In this document: in pieces, positions 20,325 to 31,797 of the stretch
Layout of the letters: the number at the start of each line of letters is the position of its first letter
Position numbering within the stretch: position 1 is the first letter of the stretch
Assembly (NCBI GenBank): GCA_018806915.1
Contig: JAGKQI010000073.1
Span: 1,240,001 to 1,304,000 of the forward strand
Source: Phytophthora colocasiae
Lineage: Eukaryota > Oomycota > Peronosporomycetes > Peronosporales > Peronosporaceae
Length of the DNA: 64,000 nucleotides
Direction of reading: 5' to 3'
The notes under the pieces: generated by a model
What the model was told of the DNA's origin: nothing
Database searches by the model: none
Seen by the model: only the letters and a program-made list of their open reading frames with translations
Program-made: the position numbers and the translations under genes

Positions 20325-21535
20325 CTTGGTGAAATCGACTCGAGAGGTGGCATCGACCCCCATAGCAAAGAGGGTAGACTGATGGTTGATTGATTCCCTA
20401 GAGCAGAAATCATGTTCGGCGTCAGGAATATAGTAACAACAACACAAGATTGCCCCTGTGATCCCTCATGATATACACGGATGCTGCCTGTCCTCAACGC
20501 TCGAGTGACAAACGCAATATATTGGCCCACGTTGCTCTCGTTAGCGTTTCAGAATGCGTTCGAGATGACGATCTGCCCGTGATATGTTCTTGCCAGACCA
20601 AGATCCGAGACAACTGAGATCCTACTGAAACAGTGACCCAAGTACGATTCCGCATCTGTGGAAAACCATATATTCGTATGAAGTCACTAGCAGTTGTGAT
20701 AATAATTATCTGAATCAGGCATTGTTTTTTTACAAATTATATGACCATAACAAACTATAGCTTTCAGCAATGCAACATTTGTTCTTCAATTAGGTAACCT
20801 AGGTAGTCAATGTGAAACATACCAAGATCGGATGGTCGACATTATTCAAGGGTTTCGAAGAGAGTGCGGGGGGGGGGAGTACTCCGCCCCAGTCAAGAGT
20901 CACACTCTCGCATGAACGTTACGCCGTTTAGCCGTGGATGCATGTGCATATAAGCTTAATCATCTTTCCGCATCGGCAAAAGGCATGCTAGGACGGAGAG
21001 AAAGGTAATCCTAGATAAAGGCGAAAACGATTCAAGGTGCACGACAATTTAGGCCGCACGACTGAATAGGGAGTTCATGTATCAGATACGAAACCCCATC
21101 TCGGTTTCACCTTTCTTCACTCACATAAATTGAGGACAGCAGCTCGTTCGTTTTAGTTAAACATCACGTCACCGACGACAGACTACCAATGAAAGCAACG
21201 CACGCTGTGACCACTGAGCTGAGTCTCGACAGCTTGAGATCCTTCCAGAGATGGCTGACAGAGCACTTGCAGCTTTATCAAATGTATGGTCGATTTGGAT
21301 ATGTTAATTTCACCCGGAGCCCAATGATTCGTGCGTAAAATGGATCGGATGAGAGGTTGATACACTCACAGTCTATACGTTTGATATCACGGTCATAGAA
21401 ATTGGTTTTGGTACTCGGGTACAGACTCCAGTCGATTTCGAAATCCGTGAAGGTTAAGATCGCTTTAGAAGCACGAACCGGATTAATTTAATGAAGCGAA
21501 AAAAAAAGTATCCAAAAAGTAAGCTCGATTGCTTG
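20325..21535. other. Spacer between copies C and D
   Basis: Array spacer without a transposon. It joins directly the two sequences that flank the piggyBac elements elsewhere (TGTGATAATAATTATC near 20696-20710), so it serves as the empty site. G-run near 20868-20880. The small plus-strand ORF at 21189 is frameshifted. Confidence 0.75.
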
Positions 21536-23445
21536 TTAGCGTCTACCTCTTTTATCTATAATAGAGTCTAAACTGCCAACAAGGCTCAAGCGCACATCCA
21601 GTAGAGTCCACCAATCGGCTTCTATCCTTACCACCAGGATTTCGGCAGATCGTTGGCCTCCAACATTCCATTTAATTCTGCAAGCAAAAGTGGTCTCCTC
21701 GTCGGGTTTACGAGAAGATTTGAGGTCAGGAACTTACAAAAACGGGTTTTCCTCGTCATTCACAATGTTGAGATCAGCGAAGGGGAGCGCAGTTCCATCA
21801 TCGACAGGGGTCTGGGTAGTTTCATCACCAATAACAACTGGAGGCGGGGTAGTGTAGTCACCTCCAACAACTGGTGGCTGCGTAGTATAGTCTGCCGGAG
21901 TCTCGGTAGTCTCCTCCTCATCGTCAACAACGGGGGGCTGCGTAGTGTTGTCTGCCGGAGTTTCGGTAGTTTCCTCCTCATCATCAACAACTGGTGGCTG
22001 CGTAGTATAGTCTGCCGGAGTCTCGGTAGTCTCCTCCTCATCGTCAACAACGGGGGGCTGCGTAGTGTTGTCTGCCGGAGTCTCGGTAGTTTCCTCCTCA
22101 TCGTCAACAACTGGTGGCTGCGTAGTATAGTCTGACGGAGTTTCTGTAGTCTCCTCCTCATCGTCAACAACTGGTGGCTGCGTAGTATAGTCTGCCGGAG
22201 TCTCGGTAGTCTCCTCCTCATCATCAACAACGGGAGGCTGCGAAGTGTAGTCTGCCGGAGTCTAGGTAGTCTCCTCCTCAACGTCAACAACGGGAGGCTG
22301 CGTAGTGTAGTCTGCCGGAGTCTCGGTAGTCTCCTCCTCATCGTCAACAACGGGAGGCTGCGTAGTGTTGTCTTCCGGAGTCTCGGTAGTCTCCTCCTCA
22401 TCGTCAACTACGGGGGGCTCCGTGGTGTAGTCCACAGGCGGCTGGGTCGTGTAGTCAACTGGAGGCTGCGTGGTGTAGTCTACCGGGGGCTCCGTGGTGT
22501 AGTCAACGGGAGGCTGGGTAGTGTAGTCCACAGGCGGCTGGGTAGTGTAGTCAACTGGAGGCTGCGTGGTGTAGTCTACCGGGGGCTCCGTGGTGTAGTC
22601 AACGGGAGGCTGGGCAGTGTAGTCCACAGGCGGCTGGGTAGTGTAGTCAACTGGAGGCTGCGTGGTGTAGTCTTCTTCATGGTCGGGGCTATCGGTTTCT
22701 GGGGCAGACGTGTATGGAGTGGGTGTACTGGTGTACTCCGGAGCAGAGGTAGTGTGGCCGTACTCTCCCTCGTGCTCATTGGTCTCGGTACTACCCTGGT
22801 ACTTGTCGTCGTGGCTGTTCACAACTGATCCACTCTTGTCACAATCATCAGTCGACCCAGCGGTGCTGTCGACTACGGAGCCCTTGTATGAGTCCTTCGT
22901 AGAGTATTCAGCCTTGCTGTTGGAAGAATACTGAACCGTGTACTCGTCAGACTTGGTGTAGTCATCCTTGGCATTGCCATAGCTGCTTCCGCGCAGAGAC
23001 TTCGACGAGTACTTGTCCTTGCTGCTGCTGTTGTCCTGGTACTGATTGTGGTGGTAGTTTCCATCCGAAGACTTGTCCGACGAGCACGGGGTGTCCACCG
23101 AGTAACTGGCACTGTTGTGCTCGTAACCATGCTTGCTGTGGTCGTCGTACTTGTTCGAACCGCCGTAGCTCGGTTTGCTGTTGTGCTCATACTCGTTTGA
23201 TTCGTGGTGGTAGTCGCCATCCTTTGACGATGAGCACGGAGTGTCCACCGAATGACTGGTGTAACCGGGTTTGCTTCCGTGGTTGGCTTCGTAGCCTGAG
23301 TTACCACCATGGTAGTAGTCGCCGCGATGGTACTCCCACCGTTCTTCTTCGAGCCGTACTGAGGCTGGTAACCTCCGTGGTTGTAGTCGCCGTTGCTGTT
23401 ATGCTGATAAGTGTACGCCATAGTTGGGCACGGGGTCTCCTTAGC
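21536..23445 (-). pseudogene. Mucin-like copy D, 3' part
   Basis: C-terminal portion of copy D: last exon 21536-21677, intron 21678-21737, then acidic repeats, an extended PPVDYTT tract and the His/Tyr/Ser-rich middle. It is broken three ways: an in-frame TAG in the acidic repeats (CTA at 22263-22265), a frameshift plus 3-bp insertion near 23335-23345, and the Ty3 element 2 insertion at 23446. The 5' part resumes at 29775. No full product is expected. Confidence 0.9.
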
Positions 23446-23955
23446 TGTGACGGAATGCTGTCGATAGCACTCCGTCGGCATTGAAGTGCAAGTTGATGCA
23501 CTGTAGTGCAATCTACATATCTCTACATGTACCCACTTTGTGATTGGCTAAAACTAGATTCTGGTATTATGCCATTGTGGTTTACGCCATTCAGCTGAGA
23601 CATTGAGAGAGTCTCATTGGCTGAAATTCGAGAAGGTTCTCGAAGCTTGATTATGGGACGCCCAGGAGTCAAGTCAACATTGCTACGTGGAAGTTTATAG
23701 GAAAATCATTGGTAGATAGCCAAATCAGAAGATAGGAAAAGATAGGCTCTAGGATACATTCTACTGGATTTTTGAGAGAGCTCTGTGAGCCACCAGTTAG
23801 CTTAGGACCGTAAGAGCCTTCCTCATTTCAATTCACTTTTTAATTTACCAACAACCTCTCAGTGGCCCACCAACTGGTCACGCCTCCCTGGGTCTTCGCT
23901 CCGCCGTCCAAGTCCGGCCTCCGCTTCCTCGCCCCCGCGCGCCTACTGTGTTACA
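23446..23955 (+). repeat. 5' LTR of Ty3 element 2
   Basis: A 510-bp LTR, starting TGTGACGG and ending GTTACA; carries the element promoter by analogy. No difference to the 3' LTR was noticed on reading. Confidence 0.93.
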
Positions 23956-24387
23956 TGGTAGCACTTGTTGGTCAAGCTTCGCTCCATCGTCCAAGGTCGG
24001 GTCTCTCGTGGGCGGCATAGCCAGAAGCGAGTAGATCCTTGGCTATTAGCACCAGCCAATTGCTGGGGAAGTGCTAGGCCTAAAGGGGTCTCTTTTGGGT
24101 TGTCTTTGGGAGAGTTCGTGCCCATCACAGGTCAGGGAATCAACTTTGAAAGGTTGGTATATCTCTGCCTAGTGCACGTAACTCTTTGGTCGCTACTAGA
24201 AGCCGGTTCAGTGCTTGGAACGCTCTTAAGTGCAGCTTTTATTTCCATCGCTCCCCGGTAGCTTCCAATTTACCCTTTCTTTTGGTGTTTGGGTCGGTAC
24301 AAGCCGAACCACTCCCATTTTTCCTTCTTTTCATTGGGTTTTTGGGTTTTATTGGATTGAGTTCGTGCTACGAAAAGTCCACTCGAA
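23956..24387 (+). other. 5' leader of Ty3 element 2
   Basis: Untranslated leader between the 5' LTR and the Gag start. It starts with the presumed primer-binding site and is T-rich before 24388. No gene seen. Confidence 0.6.
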
Positions 24388-25660
24388 ATGTCATCTACAC
24401 GTGGTAGATCGAGTGAGCGCGACTCTCCAAACCCGCGTCCGCGTAGAACGCCTCGAACGACTGCCAGGACGGCTCCTGATTCACTCCAGGGCCAACCGCA
24501 GGCAACAGCCAGGACGGCACCTGATTCACACCAGGGCCAACCGCAGGCTACCGCTAGGACGGCTCCTATTCCACAGAGCCAACCGCAAGCAACGGCTAGG
24601 ACGGCTCCTGATCCACAGGGCCAACCGCAAGCAACGGCTAGGACGGCTCCTGATCCACAGGGCCAACCGCAACCAACGGCTAGGACGACTCCTGATCCAC
24701 AGGGTCAACCGCAAGCTACGAATATGTCGTCGGGACAAGCAGGCGCAGCATCAGACACGATGTCGATGCAACAGCTGTTAGTTTACTTAACGCAGCAGCA
24801 ACAGTCATACCAAGCCCAGATGCAAACCCAGTTGCAAGCACAGATGCAGCAGGCCAACGCAAGATTCGAATATCTAGTTGCGTCCAGGGGTGAGCAAAGA
24901 AAGAAGGATCCGCCTATGTATGAAGGCAAATACGGCGAAGATATTGAGTTATGGATCTTCGCCACCGAGCAGTATTACGCAAGCAGACGCGAGTTGATGG
25001 AGGCAGATACATCGGATTTTGTGACGATGATCTCCAGCAACTTAGGCAAGTCAGTGCTGAATTGGTATCGCGCGTTTATCGCAGAGTGTGAGGGTACGAA
25101 CGTACAGCCCACATGGTCGCTCTTCAAGGGAAGACTTCGCACTCGTTTCAGGCCGAAGGACTTCGAATATGATCTTCGCGAGAGGATGTTTCGTCTCAAA
25201 CAGAATGAGACCATCCATGATTACGTCTCCAAGTTTCAAGACTTGCTATCACAGACAGAGTTGTCTATCAGCGAGTTGGAGAAGCGTTTCTTCTTTCAGA
25301 ACGGTTTGCGAGAGGAGACAGCGAGGAAGATCAAGGAAGAGAGTCCTTCAACACTGCAAGATGCCATTGAGATTGCGTCGAATTTTTGAGTTTGCGCACT
25401 ACTCGGGAAAACCCCTAGAGCTCCTGCAGAAGGGTTCGCAAGGATCATCAAGCTCGGGGCATCGTGCGTCTAAGTCGAAGCAGAATTCAAAGAGCTCCGA
25501 CAAGAAGAAAGGCAAGAGCGATGATTGGAAAAAGACAGCTACGTGCAGAAACTGTGGCAAGTTTGGCCACATTTCTCCAGATTGTACTCAGCCAAAACGT
25601 ACTGAAGCAAATCGGTACATGCAGGGCGCAGTGTATGCGATCCTAGAGGCTGAAGCTCGA
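24388..25660 (+). pseudogene. Ty3 element 2 gag
   Basis: ATG 24388 opens a 333-codon frame. An N-terminal Pro/Gln/Thr region of six 14-15-residue units (ARTAPDPQGQPQAT type, 24456-24720) is followed by a Gln-rich stretch and a retrotransposon Gag capsid-like domain (WIFATEQYY ... LNWYRAF ... RLRTRF ... LRERMFRLKQ). The frame ends at 25387-25389, apparently through one extra T in AATTTTTGAG. The continuation in the next frame holds the CCHC zinc knuckle CRNCGKFGHISPDC (about 25549-25590). The product forms the virus-like particle and binds RNA. It is either a real frameshift or a consensus error. Confidence 0.85.
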
Positions 25661-28600
25661 GCATTCAAGACGGATGACCAAGAGAGGCCCGTCTCGATAT
25701 TCATCGACAACGGCAGTAGCCTGAATGGCGTTACTGAGGAGTTGGTGAAGAAGCTTGAGTTGGATGTCACGGAAGGTGACATGATGCAAGTTGATCTCGG
25801 TTATGATCAAGTTGTGCATCGTCCACGTCGGACTGTAGAGATGTCTCTGCAGTTACCAGGGTTTCCTTTGACAACGGGAACATTCCAAGTCATGCCTGTT
25901 CCTGAAGGAAAGGATGTTGTTTTGGGCATGATGTGGCTGCGGGAGCAGAACCCTGATATCGACTGGAATACTGGACAGATTGCACCTCGCATCAAGGTGG
26001 AGAACACGCAGACTGTGAAGTTGAGACTGCCGAAGACTCGTCCAGCCCGTTGGGTGGCAGGACAACGCCGCGCCAGAGTTGCGCAGGCCCGTGAGATCTT
26101 CAATTACTATCGGCAGCATGGCCACAACGGCCAGTTTGGGCGAACGAAGATTATTTCGTCCAAACAGTTCCAGCAGATGTTGCGTAGGGACAAGGATATT
26201 GAGGCAGTGTTTGTCATCAATCCGCATGATTCGGAGAAGGCTGAACGCTTCAAGAGTCAAGGATGGGACGCTCTCAAGGATAATCCGGCGTATGAGACGC
26301 TACTGAAGTATGCGGATACGGTTTTCCGTACGGAACTTCCGAATGAGACACCGCCAGTACGGGAAGGAATTGAGCACGAGATTTTGCTCAAACCCGGTAC
26401 TCAACCGATTTCGGTCAAACAATGGCGCCAAAGTCCTGATCAGAGAAAAACGATTCAGGAATGGACCAAAGAGATGGTTCAGGCTGGCATCATTCGACCA
26501 AGTACGTCAGCGTTTTGTGCACCGACTTTCTGTGTGAAGAAACCAGTCGGATGGCGTATTGTGCACGATTATCGTCTATTGAACTTGGCGACGATTTTAC
26601 CAGCTATTCCTATGCCTCGCAAAGGAAGATACCTTTGATGCGATGGCCGGTAGCTATTGGTATTCGTGCATGGACTTACTTTGGGGTTATTACCAAGTGA
26701 AGTTACGAGAAGCAGATATACCTTTCACTGCTTTCTCGACCCCAGATGGTCTATTTGAATATCTCGTCACACCCATGGGGCTCAGTGGTAGCCCAGGAAC
26801 CTTTAATCGACTGCTGCAAAAGGTTTTCATGGATTTGAGTGATGTGGCGAAGATTTACTTCGATGATATCTACGTATACACGAAGGGTGAAGATGTGAAC
26901 GACCACATCGCAGCACTGGACAGGGTATTGAAGCGATGTGAAGAGCAGAAGCTCTACATCAAACTGTCCAAATGCCAATTTTGCGTGGATGAGATTCCAT
27001 GCTTAGGCGACTTTGTCGGACGCAAGGGCGTTCGTATGGACCCAGATAAGGTGAAGATTATCGCCGAGTGGCCAGTCCCCAAGACCAAGAAGCAAATGGA
27101 GAGCTTCCTGGGGACAACGGTTTACGTTTCGAGATTTTGCAAGGATTTCGCGCAGTTTGCAGGTCCTTTGCATGAATGTATCAAGGGAAAACGTTCTCGT
27201 GATGCTATCGAACTCGATGAGAACCAATTACACTGTTTTGACGAGCTTAAGAAGCGCTTGTCATCACCTCCGGTTCTCAGTCTTCCTGATTTCTCCAAAC
27301 CTTTCGGAATTCGGATGGACGCCTCAAATTTCGCAATTGGGGTTTTCTTATTTCAAAAGGAGGGAGGGTTGGAACATCCAATAGCCTATACGGGCAGAAA
27401 GATGAAGCCAGCAGAACTGAATTATCCAGTTCGCGAACAGGAACTACTCGCTATTATGCATGCGTTGAAGACATGGCGCGTGTATCTTCTCGACAAGCCA
27501 TTCCTGGTGGAAACAGATCACAAGAGCATTGAGATGATTCTCACGCAGAAGACGACGAATCGACGCATTGCGCGGTGGTTCAACGAACTTGCGGAGTTTC
27601 AGCCTCTGTTCAAGTGGATTCCAGGAGAGACGAATGTAGTCGCAGATGCGATGTCGAGAAATCCTGAGTTCGAGCATAAGGCAGCGCAAGTGAGCCTGAA
27701 GGAACTTCTTGATACGGCTCAAAACCGTGAAATTGTGGCTACCATGGTCGAGAACAATATGACCGTGGCACAATCCGCAGTGAAGATGTACTCGTGGAAC
27801 AAGGACTTGCAAGGACTTGTCAAGAAGCTACAGCTTGGAGACAAGGTTCCGCATTACTCGCTAGATCATGGCGTGCTGTATTATCAGACGCGTGAAGATG
27901 AGAGTCCTAGATTGTACATTCCCGATGACGAAGATCTGAAGAATCGAGTCATTTGTGAGAACCACGATGCAGTAACGGCAGGCCACCCAGGGTATTACAA
28001 GACCTATGTCGCAGTACGTGAGAAGTACTATTGGCCGAAGATGATGAAGTATATTCAGCGCTATGTGAACACTTGTGAAATGTGTCAGCGCAACAAAGCG
28101 AGGCAGGTGAAGCCTCCCGGATTACTTCAACCGCTGGAGATACCACGAGGTAGATGGGTCGACATTTCAATGGATTTCATTGTGTCTCTACCTCCCAGCA
28201 AGGATGGTTTGAATGCCATCATGGTCATTGTGGATCGATTGACCAAGCGTGCAAAGTTTATTGCTACGCAGACGACAGACAGCGCAGAGGATATTGCGAA
28301 TGTTTTCATGAAGAGTTATGTAAGAGATCATGGCCTTCCGAAGACGATTGTGTCTGATCGTGACTCCAAATTTACGTCTAAGTTTTGGCAGGCTGTTATC
28401 ACTGCTATGGGAACGCAGCATAACCTGTCATCGGCATTTAGGCCGCAGACGGATGGACAAACGGAACGTACAAACCGTTTTATCGGAGATTATCTTCGAG
28501 GTGTTATCAACCCAGCCCAGAATGATTGGGATGAGTTTCTTCATTTGGCAGAGTTCGCCTATAATCGGCGATTGCATGCTACGATTGGCATGTCACCATT

Positions 28601-29236
28601 TGAAGCGGATCTAGGATATATTCCATATATGCCCGACGATATCGCGGCAGATCCGGAGTTTAAGAAGTTGGAGAAAGCAGCAAAAGAGTTTTACTCCGAC
28701 AGGAAGCCTTCCTCAAGGTCGCGCAAGACCGTATGAGTGAAGCACAGGAGCGCATGAAGCATTATTACGACAGGAACAGACTTGTCCAAGACTTCAAAAT
28801 TGGCGACATGGTGCTACTAGATGGGAAGAATTTGGATATCCGTCATAAGGGGTACGCACAGTCGAAGAAGTTAGCTCCGAGGTTCATTGGACCATTCCCG
28901 GTCCAGAAGAAGGTATCTCGAGACTCGTATGAGTTGGGATTATCGAAGAACCTGAAGTTGCATCCAGTTTTCCATACATCACTGTTGAAGCCGTACCGCA
29001 AAGACCCGAAGCGCAGGCAAAGGTGAACAAGGTTGTGTTAGCCGATGGAACTGAAGGGCAACTGGTCGAAGCCGTGATTAACCACCGTAAGTACAAGGGG
29101 AAGCCGCAGTACAAGGTTTGGTGGTTAGAGCGAGACCAAGAAGGAGGCCACATGGGAACCTGTTGAGAATCTGAAACAGATCCCTGGTCTCATCGACCTC
29201 TATTGGAAGTCCAAGAAGAGAGAGAATCCTTTCTAG
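25660..29236 (+). pseudogene. Ty3 element 2 pol (protease, RT, RNase H, integrase, chromodomain)
   Basis: Order by motif: protease-like FIDNGSSLNGV (about 25700), RT with WRIVHDYRLLN (26550-26585) and the catalytic IYFDDIYVY (26850-26880), RNase H with GIRMDASN (27305) and LVETDHKS (27505), integrase HHCC zinc region with CEMCQRN (28077), core DISMDFIVSLP (28160), VSDRDSKF (28350) and QTDGQTERTNR (28445), then a chromodomain (about 29070-29190) ending at TAG 29234-29236. Frame breaks occur near 26620 (one extra G), 28700, 29020 and 29145 (one extra G). Except for those, catalytic residues are all present, so the element is recently active or was so. Confidence 0.88.
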
Positions 29237-29264
29237 GGGAGGCTCTTTCTCGAAGGGGAGGTCA

Positions 29265-29774
29265 TGTGACGGAATGCTGTCGATAGCACTCCGTCGGCAT
29301 TGAAGTGCAAGTTGATGCACTGTAGTGCAATCTACATATCTCTACATGTACCCACTTTGTGATTGGCTAAAACTAGATTCTGGTATTATGCCATTGTGGT
29401 TTACGCCATTCAGCTGAGACATTGAGAGAGTCTCATTGGCTGAAATTCGAGAAGGTTCTCGAAGCTTGATTATGGGACGCCCAGGAGTCAAGTCAACATT
29501 GCTACGTGGAAGTTTATAGGAAAATCATTGGTAGATAGCCAAATCAGAAGATAGGAAAAGATAGGCTCTAGGATACATTCTACTGGATTTTTGAGAGAGC
29601 TCTGTGAGCCACCAGTTAGCTTAGGACCGTAAGAGCCTTCCTCATTTCAATTCACTTTTTAATTTACCAACAACCTCTCAGTGGCCCACCAACTGGTCAC
29701 GCCTCCCTGGGTCTTCGCTCCGCCGTCCAAGTCCGGCCTCCGCTTCCTCGCCCCCGCGCGCCTACTGTGTTACA
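29265..29774 (+). repeat. 3' LTR of Ty3 element 2
   Basis: A 510-bp direct repeat of 23446-23955, apparently without differences; followed by the TTAGC duplicate. Confidence 0.93.
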
Positions 29775-30520
29775 TTAGCGGAGTAGTCACCGTTTCCAGT
29801 TTCGTGGTGGTAGGGTGTGTCCCCCTTGTAATCCCCAGCAGGGTACTCTGGTGCCTCCGTGTAGGCATTTTCCACGGGGTAGTCGTTCTTGACAGGGTAC
29901 GACGTGGACACCGGGTAGGCGCTGTCACCATGGTACTTACCACCCTCAGTAGGGCACGGGGTCGTTGCAGAAGGGTACGTGTCGCCCTTGCTTTCGTAAG
30001 GGAACGTCACCTCATCCTCCACCGGGTACGTCTCATGGTGGTCCGGGTAGGTCACTTCAGCGTCACCGTATCCAGAAGCAGAAGACTCGTAGGGTTTCTC
30101 AGTCGGGTACGGTGTCTCTACATACGCGGATGCGCTTTGATCCTCCGTCGGGTACGACGTCTCGCCATAGCCAGAAGCACTCGGCTCGGCGCCTTGGTAA
30201 CTGGTCTCAACGCCATCTTCCGGGTAGGCACAACCCCACGTAGATCCCGAGATAATGACGCACTGTGCGTCCTTGGGGGCAACGCACTTCCCGTCCTTGT
30301 AGGAAGGAATCCCCTCGTGGCAGTTGTCGGTGGCAACATCTCCCTTGAGAGGACAACCCGTTCCAGTTGGGGCAGCACCGTCACCAATGCAGATTCCATT
30401 GTACGATGGGATCGTGTAGGTGGCGTCACCAACAACAGACACGCACGAGTCGGCGGCTGCAAGACCGAGCGAAAGCACGGCCGCGAGGACCGCACTGAAA
30501 GGTTGGAGAACGCGAACCAT
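29775..30520 (-). pseudogene. Mucin-like copy D, 5' part
   Basis: ATG 30518-30520, signal peptide, seven-Cys N-terminal region and Tyr/Pro-rich region, open until the LTR junction. It shares diagnostic variants with copy C (ACGCGG near 30124, CTTCCCGTCC near 30286, TAGGAAGGAATCCCC near 30300), more so than with its other neighbours. If transcribed it would end within the retroelement LTR. Confidence 0.9.
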
Positions 30521-30580
30521 GGTTGAGATCTTGAGCTGGAGGCGAAAGACTGCTGGTACTCAAGTACTTGAGTCGAGAGT

Positions 30581-30599
30581 GGCAAAAGTGAGAATGAGC
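30581..30599 (-). promoter_or_regulatory. Oomycete initiator-like element of copy D
   Basis: Same GCTCATTCTCACTTTTGCC on the minus strand as upstream of copy C. Confidence 0.55.
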
Positions 30600-31797
30600 C
30601 TTGGTGAAATCGACTCGAGAGGTGGCATCGACCCCCATAGCAAAGAGGGTAGACTGATGGTTGATTGATTCCCTAGAGCAGAAATCATGTTCGGCGTCAG
30701 GAATATAGTAACAACAACACAAGATTGCCCCTGTGATCCCTCATGATATACACGGATGCTGCCTGTCCTCAACGCTCGAGTGACAAACGCAATATATTGG
30801 CCCACGTTGCTCTCGTTAGCGTTTCAGAATGCGTTCGAGATGACGATCTGCCCGTGATATGTTCTTGCCAGACCAAGATCCGAGACAACTGAGATCCTAC
30901 TGAAACAGTGACCCAAGTACGATTCCGCATCTGTGGAAAACCATATATTCGTATGAAGTCACTAGCAGTTGTGATAATAATTATCTGAATCAGGCATTGT
31001 TTTTACAAATTATATGACCATAACAAACTATAGCTTTCAGCAATGCAACATTTGTTCTTCAATTAGGTAACCTAGGTAGTCAATGTGAAACATACCAAGA
31101 TCGGATGGTCGACATTATTCAAGGGTTTCGAAGAGAGTGCGGAGTACTCCGCCCCAGTCAAGAGTCACACTCTCGCATGAACGTTACGCCGTTTAGCCGT
31201 GGATGCATGTGCATATAAGCTTAATCATCTTTCCGCATCGGCAAAAGGCATGCTAGGACGGAGAGAAAGGTCATCCTAGATAAAGGCGAAAACGATTCAA
31301 GGTGCACGACAATTTAGGCCGCACGACTGAATAGGAGTTCATGTATCAGATACCAAACCCCATCTCGGTTTCACCTTTCTTCACTCACATAAATTGAGGA
31401 CAGCAGCTCGTTCGTTTTAGTTAAACATCACGTCACCGACGACAGACTACCAATGAAAGCAACGCACGCTGTGACCACTCGAGCTGAGTCTCGACAGCTT
31501 GAGATCCTTCCAGAGATGGCTGACAGAGCACTTGCAGCTTTTATCAAATGTATGGTCGATTTGGATATGTTAATTTCACCCGGAGCCCAATGATTCGTGC
31601 GTAAAATGGATCGGATGAGAGGTTGATACACTCACAGTCTATACGTTTGATATCACGGTCATAGAAATTGGTTTTGGTACTCGGGTACAGACTCCAGTCG
31701 ATTTCGAAATCCGTGAAGGTTAAGATCGCTTTAGAAGCACGAACCGGATTAATTTAATGAAGCGAAAAAAGTATCCAAAAGTAAGCTCGATTGCTTG
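30600..31797. other. Spacer between copies D and E
   Basis: Array spacer without transposon. Differs by lacking the G-run (GAGTGCGGAGTACTCC near 31136-31150). The small plus-strand ORF 31453-31593 is open here. No other gene seen. Confidence 0.65.

Larger units (their letters stand above)
23446..29774 (+). mobile_element. Ty3/gypsy chromovirus-type LTR retrotransposon 2
   Basis: A 6329-bp element with two 510-bp LTRs (23446-23955 and 29265-29774) that look identical by eye, TG..CA ends, and target duplication TTAGC (23441-23445 and 29775-29779). The base run after the 5' LTR begins TGGTAGCAC, fitting a tRNA primer site starting TGG. A purine tract AAGGGGAGG lies just before the 3' LTR. Gag, protease, reverse transcriptase, RNase H, integrase and chromodomain are all present with few single-base frame breaks. 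Identical LTRs indicate a very recent insertion. The family is different from element 1. Confidence 0.96.
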
